DNA of 35,603 nucleotides, from the NCBI GenBank assembly GCA_030041385.1, contig JASHNY010000017.1:1-35603 (forward strand), in the 5' to 3' direction. A program made the position numbers and the translations under genes. Position 1 is the first letter of the stretch; each line of letters opens with the position of its first letter. Below the pieces are notes generated by a model. The model was not told where the DNA came from and searched no databases. It saw only the letters and a program-made list of their open reading frames with translations. Of the stretch, positions 6,878-14,537 are shown one piece after another. Source of the stretch: Alphaproteobacteria bacterium. GTDB lineage: Bacteria; Pseudomonadota; Alphaproteobacteria; ATCC43930; CGMCC-115725.

Positions 6878-7642
6878 ATGCAGCTTGCATTCGGCGCCGG
6901 CGCGTTGTGGGGCAACCGCACCGACACGACCGGCTCGGGCATCGGCCCAGACCAGTTCGCCATCCTGCAGGATGTCGAGATCGACTGGGACTGGCAGACC
7001 AAGGAACTGTTCGGCCAGTACCAGTTTCCGCTCGATATCGCGCGCGGCCAGGGCAAGGTGACCGGCAAGGCCAAGTTTGCCCGCATTTTCGGCGCGATCT
7101 ACGGCGATCTGTTCTTCGGCCAGACCGCTGCGACCGGTCAGCTGACGGTATCGGAAAACGAGGCGGCGGCGGTGCCGTCGACGACGCCCTACACGGTCGC
7201 GGTCGCCAATGCCGCCACCTATTCCGACGATCTCGGGGTTTATTACGCGAGCGGTGCCAATGCCGGCGGCCGCTTTACCCGGGTGACGACACCGGCGGCG
7301 GCCGGGCAGTATTCGGTCAACCTGGCGACCGGCATCTATACCTTCGCCGCGGCCGATGCCGGTGCGGCGGTGCAGATCAGCTACCTCTACACCACGACGG
7401 CCGGGAAAAAGCTGGTATTGACCAACCAGTTCATGGGCTACACCCCGACCTTCAAGGCAACGTTCTACACGCTGAAGACGACGCAGAACGTGCCGGCCGG
7501 ATTGTCGCTGGTATTGAATGCGTGCACCGCCAGCAAATTGACATTGCCGACCAAGATCGACGATTACGAAATCCAGGAATTCGATTTCAGCGCCTTTGCC
7601 GACGCCACCGGCACGATCGGCACGTTGAGCACCAACGAATGA
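6878..7642 (+). CDS. Major tail tube protein
   Basis: A 254-residue protein in the tail tube position (g9 equivalent). It opens with AFGAGALWGNRTD, followed by QFAILQDVEIDWDWQTKELFGQYQF, typical of tail tube proteins in alphaproteobacterial siphophages. The middle (about residues 85-180) is a Thr/Ala-rich beta region that may be a decoration insertion, then the tube fold resumes (KKLVLTNQFMGYTPTFKATFY to IDDYEIQEFDFSAFAD). Hexamers would stack to form the tube. The stop TGA overlaps the ATG of the chaperone gene. Confidence 0.85.
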   Translation: MQLAFGAGALWGNRTDTTGSGIGPDQFAILQDVEIDWDWQTKELFGQYQFPLDIARGQGKVTGKAKFARIFGAIYGDLFFGQTAATGQLTVSENEAAAVPSTTPYTVAVANAATYSDDLGVYYASGANAGGRFTRVTTPAAAGQYSVNLATGIYTFAAADAGAAVQISYLYTTTAGKKLVLTNQFMGYTPTFKATFYTLKTTQNVPAGLSLVLNACTASKLTLPTKIDDYEIQEFDFSAFADATGTIGTLSTNE

Positions 7643-8013
7643 GCGCGGCAACGATGCGGCTGGCCGGCCGCGAATTCGCGATCCGGCCGCTGACGCTGGG
7701 CCAGTTGCGCCTGGTGCTCGATGTCGTCGCCGGCCTTCCCGGCAAAGGCGGCGGCGATCTGGTCGAGGCCGCCGCGCGGATCATCCACGCCGGGCTGGTG
7801 CGCAACGATCCTGATCTCACTCTCGACGCGGTGCTGGCGATGGAGGCGAGCCTCGACGAGATCAACGCCGCGGTCGCCACGGTCTTGCGTACGGCCGGGC
7901 TGGCGCCGAGGGATTTGGCACCGGGGGAAGCGGTGCCGGTGGCGATGCCCGAGCCCGGCTCGCCGGCGTCTACGGCGCCCTCGCCACCGGCTGCGGCTAC
8001 CCCTATCCCGTGA
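7639..8013 (+). CDS. Tail assembly chaperone, first frame (G-like)
   Basis: A 124-residue protein starting with an ATGA overlap. MRLAGREFAIRPLTLGQLRLVLDVV is typical of the small tail assembly chaperones that bind the tape measure while the tube polymerises. About the first 95 residues look well conserved; the last 25 are Pro/Ala/Ser-rich and low in complexity. The next gene reads in the -1 frame, and protein-like sequence continues in that frame upstream of its GTG. This suggests a -1 programmed frameshift producing a longer fusion, as known for G/GT in lambda-like phages. Confidence 0.78.
   Translation: MSAATMRLAGREFAIRPLTLGQLRLVLDVVAGLPGKGGGDLVEAAARIIHAGLVRNDPDLTLDAVLAMEASLDEINAAVATVLRTAGLAPRDLAPGEAVPVAMPEPGSPASTAPSPPAAATPIP
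7923..7929 (+). promoter_or_regulatory. Candidate -1 ribosomal slip site
   Basis: Five consecutive G residues (7923-7927) followed by AAG lie in the zero frame as CCG GGG GAA. A one-base backward slip of the glycine tRNA on GGG keeps full pairing and enters the frame of the next gene, which stays open through to 8303. It is not a perfect X XXY YYZ heptamer, so other slip positions before 8010 remain possible. Confidence 0.3.
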
Positions 8014-8303
8014 TCGATGCGATGACCCTGGCCGAGGCCGAGGAGGTCTTCACCTACTGGGCCGACAACCCGCCGGCCCACCTGATGGTCCAGACGATCG
8101 CCGCGATGCTCGGGTGGAAGCCGCGTGCACCCGCTGCAACCGCCAGCGCAATGGCCGCGATCGCCGCGGCGCCGCCGCCCGGATTGGCGGTGGTGCGCGG
8201 CGGCGCGGCGATGCTGCAAGCGAGCTTCGACATCGACGCCTTGCGCGCAGCCAACCGCGCGCGGGCGGCGGATCAGCAGAACGGAGCCAAGCATGGCGGA
8301 TGA
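8010..8303 (+). CDS. Tail assembly chaperone, second frame (T-like extension)
   Basis: As a separate gene this would start at GTG 8010, overlapping the upstream TGA, and encode 97 residues. The core, AEEVFTYWADNPPAHLMV, matches the conserved WxxxPPxHLL motif of the second tail-chaperone segment in related phages. Upstream of the GTG the same frame reads YGALATGCGYPYPVIDAM, which looks like genuine chaperone sequence, so the true product may be a -1 frameshift fusion with the previous gene. The C-terminus overlaps the tape measure start by 11 bases. Confidence 0.7.
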   Translation: MIDAMTLAEAEEVFTYWADNPPAHLMVQTIAAMLGWKPRAPAATASAMAAIAAAPPPGLAVVRGGAAMLQASFDIDALRAANRARAADQQNGAKHGG

Positions 8304-9519
8304 AGTCCAGATCAAATTCGGCGCCGATGCCAGCGCGGCGATTGCAGCGATTGCCGAACTGCAAGGGGCCGTCGCCGGGATCGGCCCGTCATTCGCACGC
8401 ATGGGCGCGACCTCGGTCCGCGCGTTTCAGAACTCGATGCAGCAGATGGTCGACCTCAAAGAGATCACCACCCAGCAGGCGCTCGGCTTCGACATCGAAT
8501 ACACCGCGCAAATCTACGACCAGGAAGCGCAGCGCCTCGAGGCGGTCATCGCAAGCGATTCGGCGATGGTCGCGGACAAGATGAAGGCGGTCGCGCAGTT
8601 GCAAGCGCTCGACACGCGCTACACCGCCGCGATCGGTGCCGATCAGCGCCGCATCGCCGACCAGTCGCGCCAACAGGCCGAGGCGGTGCAGCGTTCGTAC
8701 GAGCAGGCGTTCGACCGCATCGGCAGCTCGCTCCAGCGCACCTTCAACGAGATGCTGACCGGCCAGACTACCTGGGCCAGGGGCTCGCGCCAGCTTGTGC
8801 AGCAGGTCGAGAGTTTTTTCCTGCAAGAGGTCGAGACGATGGCGGCGAAATGGGCCGCCTCCGGCCTGGCCAGCCTCGCTGGCGGCGCGGTTTCGACCGC
8901 GGTTTCCGGCGCGCAGGCGACCGGGGCGAGCGGGCTTGGCGCCGGGCTGATGGCGCTCGTCGGCCTCAACCAGCCGGGCGGCCTGTTCGGCAGCGGCCTG
9001 TTTTCCGGCACCGGCGGCGCCGCGCAAGCGACCGCGCTGACCGCCAACACCACCGCGCTGACCGCGAGCACGACGGCGCTGACCAGCCTGACCGCGGCGA
9101 TAACCGGCGCTGCGGCGAGCAGCGGCGCCGCCGCGGTCGGCGGCATTGGCACGGCCGGCGCGGCGGCTGCCGGGGCCGGAGGCGGCGGGTTCTTTTCCTG
9201 GGTCGGGGGGCTGTTCGGCTTTGCCAAAGGCGGCATCGTGCCGAGCGCGGCGGGCGGCTGGGCCTTGCCCAATTTCGCCGGCGCCACGCCGGCCTTGTTG
9301 CACGCCCGCGAGATGGTATTGCCGGCGCCGATCAGCGAGGGATTGCAGGAGATGATCGGCCGCGGTGCGTCAGGGGGCGGCCAGCATTTTCATGCCCATT
9401 TCCACGGGCCGGCCGACGCGCCGGCGATCGCCCGCTGGTTCCGCGACAACATGCGGCAGAATGCCGGCGCGATCCGCGACATGTTTCGCCAGAACGCGCT
9501 GACGCCGCGCAGCCTGTAG
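8293..9519 (+). CDS. Tail tape measure protein (short)
   Basis: A 408-residue protein. Residues 1-175 are helical and Gln/Ala/Arg-rich (coiled-coil type), the centre about 190-320 is Ala/Gly/Thr-rich and hydrophobic, and the end has the classic tape-measure C-terminus FAKGGIVPSAAGG followed by ALLHAREMVLPAPISEGLQEMI. A His-rich segment (QHFHAHFHG) precedes the last helix. The protein sets tail length and occupies the tube lumen. Using the usual rule of roughly 0.15 nm per residue, a tail of about 60 nm is inferred, close to GTA-like short tails. The start ATG 8293 has CGGAG about six bases upstream. Confidence 0.82.
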   Translation: MADEVQIKFGADASAAIAAIAELQGAVAGIGPSFARMGATSVRAFQNSMQQMVDLKEITTQQALGFDIEYTAQIYDQEAQRLEAVIASDSAMVADKMKAVAQLQALDTRYTAAIGADQRRIADQSRQQAEAVQRSYEQAFDRIGSSLQRTFNEMLTGQTTWARGSRQLVQQVESFFLQEVETMAAKWAASGLASLAGGAVSTAVSGAQATGASGLGAGLMALVGLNQPGGLFGSGLFSGTGGAAQATALTANTTALTASTTALTSLTAAITGAAASSGAAAVGGIGTAGAAAAGAGGGGFFSWVGGLFGFAKGGIVPSAAGGWALPNFAGATPALLHAREMVLPAPISEGLQEMIGRGASGGGQHFHAHFHGPADAPAIARWFRDNMRQNAGAIRDMFRQNALTPRSL

Positions 9520-9526
9520 CCGCGAC

Positions 9527-10171
9527 ATGACCGCGATCTTCCCGACGCTGCCGGGGCTGGCCTGGAGCGTCAGCAAGCAGCCGCGCTTTGCCACGCGCAT
9601 TCAGCGCGCCGTCTCCGGCCGGGAATTGCGGGCGCTCGACCAGCCCAACCCGATCTGGACCTGGACGCTGACCTATTCGCTGTTGCGCGACAAATGGGAT
9701 GCCCGCGGCGGTGCCGGCCCCGGCGCCGGCTATGACGAACTGCGCACGCTGATGGGATTCTTTCTGGCGCAGCAGGGCTCGTTTGCCCCGTTCCTGTTCG
9801 AGGACCCGAGCGACAGCAGCCTTGTCGGCCAGTTCCTCGGCACCGGCGACGGCAGCACCGCCGCGTGGCAGCTCGTCCGCGAAATGGGTGCCGCGCTGCC
9901 CGGCGGCGGGTTCTACGAGCCGGTCACCGCACCCAATACCGTTACCAACATCTATTTCAACGGCGTGGTGCAAAGCCCGGCGGGTTATACGGTCGATCCC
10001 GATACCGGCCTGGTCACCTTCACCGCGCCGCCACCCGCGGGCCAGGCGGTCAGCGCGGATTTCACCTATTACTTCCGCGTCCGCTTCTCCGACGACACGG
10101 CGGAGTTCGAGAACTTCATGTACCAGCTCTGGTCATTGCGCCAAGTCAAGCTTCAATCGGTGTTCCTATGA
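9527..10171 (+). CDS. DUF2460 tail protein (distal tail, GTA g12-like)
   Basis: A 214-residue protein of the DUF2460 family, conserved in alphaproteobacterial phages and gene transfer agents, where it forms the distal tail ring. Visible family features are an N-terminal PTLPGLAWSVSKQPRFATRIQ, a WTWTLTYSLLRD segment, LMGFFLAQQGSFAPFLFEDP, and a C-terminal FRVRFSDDTAEFENFMYQLW. It starts seven bases after the tape measure stop and ends in an ATGA overlap with the DUF2163 gene. Confidence 0.9.
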   Translation: MTAIFPTLPGLAWSVSKQPRFATRIQRAVSGRELRALDQPNPIWTWTLTYSLLRDKWDARGGAGPGAGYDELRTLMGFFLAQQGSFAPFLFEDPSDSSLVGQFLGTGDGSTAAWQLVREMGAALPGGGFYEPVTAPNTVTNIYFNGVVQSPAGYTVDPDTGLVTFTAPPPAGQAVSADFTYYFRVRFSDDTAEFENFMYQLWSLRQVKLQSVFL

Positions 10172-11085
10172 GAGAGGCATCGGCCGCGCTGCAGAACTAT
10201 CTGGCGCAGAACGACACCTTCGTCATCGTCGATCTGTACACGTTCTCGCTGCCGAGCGGGACGGTATTGCGCTATTCGGGCTGGACCACGGCCTTGAACA
10301 TTCCCGGCACGCTGTTTCCGGCCGGCAGCCTCAACTACAACGCCACCGGATACACCGTGTTCGCGCTCGGGCCGCGGTTTGGCCGGTCGATGGTCACCAC
10401 CAAGATCGGCGTCGAGCCGACCGAGCTCGACATTTCGGTATTGGCGGGCGCCGACGACATGGTCGGCACCTTCACCTTTGCCGAGGCGATGCGGGTCGGC
10501 GAATTCGACGGCGCGACCGTCGAGCTCGACCGCTTCTTCGCGCCGCCGCAGGCAGCGGGCGGCAGCCTCGCCAACACGCTCGGCGCCATCGTGTGGTTTT
10601 GCGGCCGTGTCGCGGAAACCGATGTCGGCCGCACCAAGATCGCGATCAAGGTGAAGTCGCTGATGAATTTGCTCGCCGTGCAGCAGATGCCGCGCCGGTT
10701 GTACCAGGCGGCCTGCACCCACATTTTCGGCGACGCCATGTGCGGGTTCAACCGCGCGAGCCTGGCGACGACGCAAAGCGCGCTCGCCGGCTCGAACCAG
10801 GCGCAGATCGTCACCGGCCTGACCCCGAGCCCGACGACATTGTATGACCAGGGCACGATCATCGGCCTCAGCGGCGCCAATGCCGGGCAGACCCGCACGA
10901 TCGCCCAGCTCAGCGGGGGCACCGTAGCACTGCTGCAGGCCTGGCTTTATCCGGTCGCGACCGGCGACACGTTCCAATTGCTGCCCGGTTGCGACCACAC
11001 CACCACTACCTGCCAGAACACGTTCAACAATCTCGCGCGGTTCGGCGGCTTTCCCTATATCCCACCGCCCGAACTGGCAGTGTGA
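10168..11085 (+). CDS. DUF2163 / phage_BR0599 tail hub protein (GTA g13-like)
   Basis: A 305-residue protein. The N-terminal two thirds fit DUF2163 (TFVIVDLYTFSLPSGTVLRYS, then a beta-rich body), and the end has the phage_BR0599-type signature: cysteines in QAACTHIFGDAMCGF, PGCDHTTTTCQNTFNNLARFGGFPYIPPP. In the R. capsulatus GTA the equivalent protein is part of the baseplate hub and carries an iron-sulphur cluster. The conserved cysteines here (in THIF..C, GCDH and TTCQ) are consistent with that. Start ATGA overlap; the next gene starts one base after the stop. Confidence 0.9.
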   Translation: MREASAALQNYLAQNDTFVIVDLYTFSLPSGTVLRYSGWTTALNIPGTLFPAGSLNYNATGYTVFALGPRFGRSMVTTKIGVEPTELDISVLAGADDMVGTFTFAEAMRVGEFDGATVELDRFFAPPQAAGGSLANTLGAIVWFCGRVAETDVGRTKIAIKVKSLMNLLAVQQMPRRLYQAACTHIFGDAMCGFNRASLATTQSALAGSNQAQIVTGLTPSPTTLYDQGTIIGLSGANAGQTRTIAQLSGGTVALLQAWLYPVATGDTFQLLPGCDHTTTTCQNTFNNLARFGGFPYIPPPELAV

Positions 11086-11086
11086 G

Positions 11087-11524
11087 ATGAACGAAACCGA
11101 CACGCGCCGCGCAGCGGTCGTCGCCGAGGCGCGCGAATGGCTCGGCACGCCGTTTCACCACCAGGGGCGGGTCAAGGGCGCCGGGGTCGATTGCGCGATG
11201 CTGCTCGCCGAGGTCTACGAGCGCTGCGGCCTCGTCGCCCATGTCGATGCCGGCTACTACCCGCCGGACTGGCACCTGCACCGCGACGCCGAGCGCTATC
11301 TCGACCGGTTGCTGCTCTATGCCCGCGAAGTGGAAGGGCTGCCGCTTCCCGGCGATGCCGCCGTGTTCCGCTTTGGCCGCACGTTCTCGCACGGCGCGAT
11401 CGTCATCGCCTGGCCGGTGGTGATCCATGCCTATTGGGCGGCGCGCCGGGTCGTCTGGGGCGATGCGACGCGCTACCCGCTCGTCGGGCGCGAGGCCAGG
11501 TTTTTCGGGGTGATCGATGACTGA
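11087..11524 (+). CDS. NlpC/P60-family phage cell-wall peptidase
   Basis: A 145-residue papain-like peptidase of the phage/GTA type that cuts peptide cross-links of peptidoglycan during DNA entry. Catalytic residues are visible: Cys36 in GVDCAMLL, His102 in SHGAIV, and a third polar residue, His114 in VIHAYW. The length is normal for the tail-associated form. Its place between DUF2163 and the tail-tip gene is that of g14. The stop overlaps the next start by eight bases. Confidence 0.9.
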   Translation: MNETDTRRAAVVAEAREWLGTPFHHQGRVKGAGVDCAMLLAEVYERCGLVAHVDAGYYPPDWHLHRDAERYLDRLLLYAREVEGLPLPGDAAVFRFGRTFSHGAIVIAWPVVIHAYWAARRVVWGDATRYPLVGREARFFGVIDD

Positions 11525-12869
11525 GATGGCGCCGGTCGGCAAGGGCGGCGGCCCGACGCCGTTTGTCAATTCCTTCGACCACCCGCAGGTCGGCTCGTTT
11601 CGCTACAACACCAGCCAGGCCGGCAGCCCGGTCGTGTTGTGCTATGGAACCCAGCGGGTGACGGTAAACCTGCTGGAGTTCTGGAACTTCACCGGCTCGG
11701 CCGGCGGCAAGGGCGGCAAGGGTCTGGGCGGGGGCGGTGGCAAAAAGGGTTCGGCAAACCAGCAATATGCAGTGGACGTGGCGATGGGCATCTGCCAGGG
11801 GCCGGTGTCGTTCACCGGTTCGGTCTATGGCAACAGCTCCGGCAACCGCATCTGGGCCAATGACGGCGTGGCCAACGGGCTCGGCCAGGTCGGCCTCAAC
11901 GGCTATGCCGGGAATGACGGCCAGGCGCCGGATCCGGTCTTTGCCAGCAGCGATCCCAACCAGCCGGTCGTGGGCTATTCCGGCACCTGCTATGCCACCG
12001 GGACGCCGCTGCAACTGGGCTCGTCGCCGGCAATGCCCAACATCTCGTTCGAGATCACCGGCTTTGCCGCCGGCAGCGCCGGCACCGCGTTCCCGAACGA
12101 TGCGCGGCCGGACCAGATCGTCACCGACCTGCTGACCGATCCCCGCTACGGCGCCGGCTTTCCGCCAGGCAATCTCGATGCCGCCGCGATCGCCGATTGG
12201 GGCAATTACTGCCAAGCCGCGGGGCTGGCGATGTCGCTGTTGCTCGATCGGCAGCAGCCGGCGGCGCGCTGGATCGAAGAGGTCGCCGACCTGACCGTGT
12301 CGGCCGTGGTGTGGTCGGGCAATGTGCTGCGTATCATCCCTTACGGCGACCAGGCGCTGTCGGCCTATGGCGCCGGCTGGAGCCCGAACCTTACCTGGCA
12401 ATACAGCCTCGGCGACGGCGATTTCCTGTCGTGGGGCAAGGGCGGCGACAGCGACGACCCAGTATTGCTGACCCGCAGCGACCCGGCCCAGGCGACCAAC
12501 TGGCTGTCGCTCGAATACATGGACGCCAACAACAGCTACAACCCGCAGATCATCGCCACGTTCGATCAGGGCCTGATCGACCAGTACGGCTTGCGCACCG
12601 AGCCATCGATCCAGGCCCACGAGTTCACCAATCCGACCAGCACGGCGATTTCGGCGCAACTGCAATTGCAGCGCAAGGCCTATGTCCGCAACACCTACCA
12701 GTTCAAGCTCGGCTGGCGCTACGCGCTGCTCGAACCGATGGACATCGTATTGATCACCGACGCGACGCTGGGCCTTGTTGCCGCGCCGGTGCGCGTCACC
12801 CAGATCGAGGAAGACGACAACGGCGAATTGACCGTCACTGCGGAAGAGATACCGGGGCTGACGCCGTAA
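11517..12869 (+). CDS. Phage tail-tip protein, N-terminal part (host-specificity type)
   Basis: A 450-residue protein like the large tail-tip / receptor-binding hub proteins that follow the NlpC/P60 gene. Recognisable parts are SFRYNTSQAGSPVVLCYGTQRV, a Gly/Lys-rich loop (about 60-80), ADLTVSAVVWSGNVLRIIPYGD, and NWLSLEYMDANNSYNPQIIATFDQ. In relatives the polypeptide runs on into the sequence encoded by the next gene. Here TAA at 12867-12869 ends it and the next ATG follows after one base in another frame. It is therefore either a natural two-gene split with coupling or a broken gene. Confidence 0.82.
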   Translation: MTEMAPVGKGGGPTPFVNSFDHPQVGSFRYNTSQAGSPVVLCYGTQRVTVNLLEFWNFTGSAGGKGGKGLGGGGGKKGSANQQYAVDVAMGICQGPVSFTGSVYGNSSGNRIWANDGVANGLGQVGLNGYAGNDGQAPDPVFASSDPNQPVVGYSGTCYATGTPLQLGSSPAMPNISFEITGFAAGSAGTAFPNDARPDQIVTDLLTDPRYGAGFPPGNLDAAAIADWGNYCQAAGLAMSLLLDRQQPAARWIEEVADLTVSAVVWSGNVLRIIPYGDQALSAYGAGWSPNLTWQYSLGDGDFLSWGKGGDSDDPVLLTRSDPAQATNWLSLEYMDANNSYNPQIIATFDQGLIDQYGLRTEPSIQAHEFTNPTSTAISAQLQLQRKAYVRNTYQFKLGWRYALLEPMDIVLITDATLGLVAAPVRVTQIEEDDNGELTVTAEEIPGLTP

Positions 12870-12870
12870 C

Positions 12871-13722
12871 ATGACCGGAACCATCGTCCCGATCGGCGTC
12901 GGCACGGCGCTCCTGCATGCAAAGCAGGCCAGCGCGGGCGCGGCGCTCGCGCCGTTTGTCGATCCCGGCAATACCAATACGCCGATCCTGTTCGAGCCGC
13001 CGCCCGGATTGACCGCCGGCATCAACGAAATGTGGGTGCTGGCGACGGGCGGCGCCGACTGGGGCGGCTGCCAGATCTGGGTGTCGAGCGACGGCAACAC
13101 CTATGCCTATGCCGGCACCTCGTACCGCGGCGGCCGCCAGGGCGTCTTGACCGCGGCGCTGCCTGCGCACGCCGATCCAGACACCGCCGATACGATTTCG
13201 GTCAGCCTCGCCGAGAGCCAGGGGCAATTGCTTTCCGGCACCAAGGCGGACGCCGACAATTTCGTGACGCTATGCTACTGCGACGGCGAGTTGGTGTCGT
13301 ACGAAACCGCGACGCTGACCGCGCCGTTCAGCTACAACCTCACCTATCTGCGGCGCGGCCTTTACGGCACGCCGATCGCGGCGCATGGGAGCGGCATGCA
13401 GTTCGGTCGGCTCGGCCCCAACGACCCGGCCCTGTTCCGCTATGCCTATCCGGCGAGCTTCATCGGCCAGACGATCTATTTGAAGCTGCCGAGCTTCAAT
13501 ATTTTCGGCCAGCAATTGCAGAACCTTGCCGAGGTGTCGGCGTATTCCATCACCCTGACCGGCGCCGGCACCAACCCGCTGTCGAACCCGCTGCTGGTCG
13601 CGCTCGCCGCCGGCATCGACGAGGATCTGGGCGCGGTCGGCACCAGCCTGATCGGCGCCGCCGACCTCGGCAATATCGCGGTGGCGGTCGGCGCCACGAT
13701 CAATCTCGGGACGATTCCCTGA
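12871..13722 (+). CDS. Phage tail-tip protein, C-terminal part
   Basis: A 283-residue protein. It resembles the C-terminal half of fused tail-tip proteins: PILFEPPPGLTAGINEMWV, GADWGGCQIWVSSDG, RQGVLTAALPAHADPDTADT, LTYLRRGLYGT, FRYAYPASFIGQTIYLKL. It is probably beta-sandwich domains at the tail tip. The ATG lies one base after the upstream TAA, in the +1 frame relative to that gene, and no good ribosome site other than coupling is visible. The C-terminal 50 residues are hydrophobic and Ala/Gly-rich. The stop overlaps the next ATG (TGATG). Confidence 0.8.
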   Translation: MTGTIVPIGVGTALLHAKQASAGAALAPFVDPGNTNTPILFEPPPGLTAGINEMWVLATGGADWGGCQIWVSSDGNTYAYAGTSYRGGRQGVLTAALPAHADPDTADTISVSLAESQGQLLSGTKADADNFVTLCYCDGELVSYETATLTAPFSYNLTYLRRGLYGTPIAAHGSGMQFGRLGPNDPALFRYAYPASFIGQTIYLKLPSFNIFGQQLQNLAEVSAYSITLTGAGTNPLSNPLLVALAAGIDEDLGAVGTSLIGAADLGNIAVAVGATINLGTIP

Positions 13723-14537
13723 TGTCGCATACCGAATTGCAGCTCGCCCGCGGCAACACTGCCGCCGTCGCCGCCTATACCGGGCCGCAGGGCGAGGTCG
13801 TGCTCAATACCGACGATTGGAGCCTGGTACCGCAGGACGGCGCCACCGCGGGCGGCATCGCCCGCTTGCGCCCGGCGGCGAACTGGCAGTTCCCCGGCGG
13901 CGCCGCGACCTACACCGCGGCCGTCGCCGATGGCGGCAAGGTGTTGTCGAGCTACAATTCGACCGGCGCCGCATTGGCCGTCACCTTGCCCGCGGTCGGC
14001 AGCTTGAGCAACGGCTGGTCGCTCGCCTTCGTCACCGACAACGGCAAGGGGTTGACCGTCGCCACCGCGGCGGCCGGCCAGAACATCCTGGTGCCCGGGG
14101 TCGGCGCGGCCGGCAACCTCGCGCTGGCGAGCGGCAATTACGAGTATCTGCGGCTCGAATACGACGGCGCCGGCAGCGATTTCCGCATCGTCGCGGCGAC
14201 GCCGGCGACCTGGGCGGCGATCGGCGCGCGCGGCGCCGGCAGCAACTACGCCTATGCGCAGCCGGCAAGCGGCGCGACCCTCACCGCGGCCGCCGCGCTC
14301 GGCGCCTATATCATCGACCCGGCCGCCACCCTGGCGAGCCTCACCGTCACCTTGCCGCCCGGCGCGATCGACGGCCAGCTCTTCGAGCTTTCGACCTCGC
14401 AGGCGATCACCGCGCTCAGCGTGTCGCCGGCCGCCGGGCAGACGGTCAACGGCGCCGGCCCGTTCCTGCTCGCCGCCGATGGCGGCTGCGGCTGGCGCTA
14501 CCGCGCCGCCAACAACACCTGGTATCGGAGGTTCTGA
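13722..14537 (+). CDS. Tail fibre-like protein with MTD/hyaluronidase-type N-terminus
   Basis: A 271-residue protein. The first 50 residues (ELQLARGNTAAVAAYTG, GEVVLNTDDWSLVPQDG) match the short N-terminal repeat of phage fibre proteins such as the major tropism determinant and phage hyaluronidase, a trimerising attachment segment. The rest is Ala/Gly/Thr-rich beta structure ending in WRYRAANNTWYRRF, like the C-terminal modules of many prophage fibres. It probably binds the tail tip or the cell surface. It starts in a TGATG overlap and ends in another. No template repeat or reverse transcriptase for tropism switching is present. Confidence 0.75.
   Translation: MSHTELQLARGNTAAVAAYTGPQGEVVLNTDDWSLVPQDGATAGGIARLRPAANWQFPGGAATYTAAVADGGKVLSSYNSTGAALAVTLPAVGSLSNGWSLAFVTDNGKGLTVATAAAGQNILVPGVGAAGNLALASGNYEYLRLEYDGAGSDFRIVAATPATWAAIGARGAGSNYAYAQPASGATLTAAAALGAYIIDPAATLASLTVTLPPGAIDGQLFELSTSQAITALSVSPAAGQTVNGAGPFLLAADGGCGWRYRAANNTWYRRF

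Noticed and set aside
13722-14537. Possible diversity-generating retroelement, because the fibre has an MTD-like N-terminus
   Set aside because: No reverse transcriptase, no template repeat and no adenine-rich variable repeat near the fibre's 3' end could be seen.
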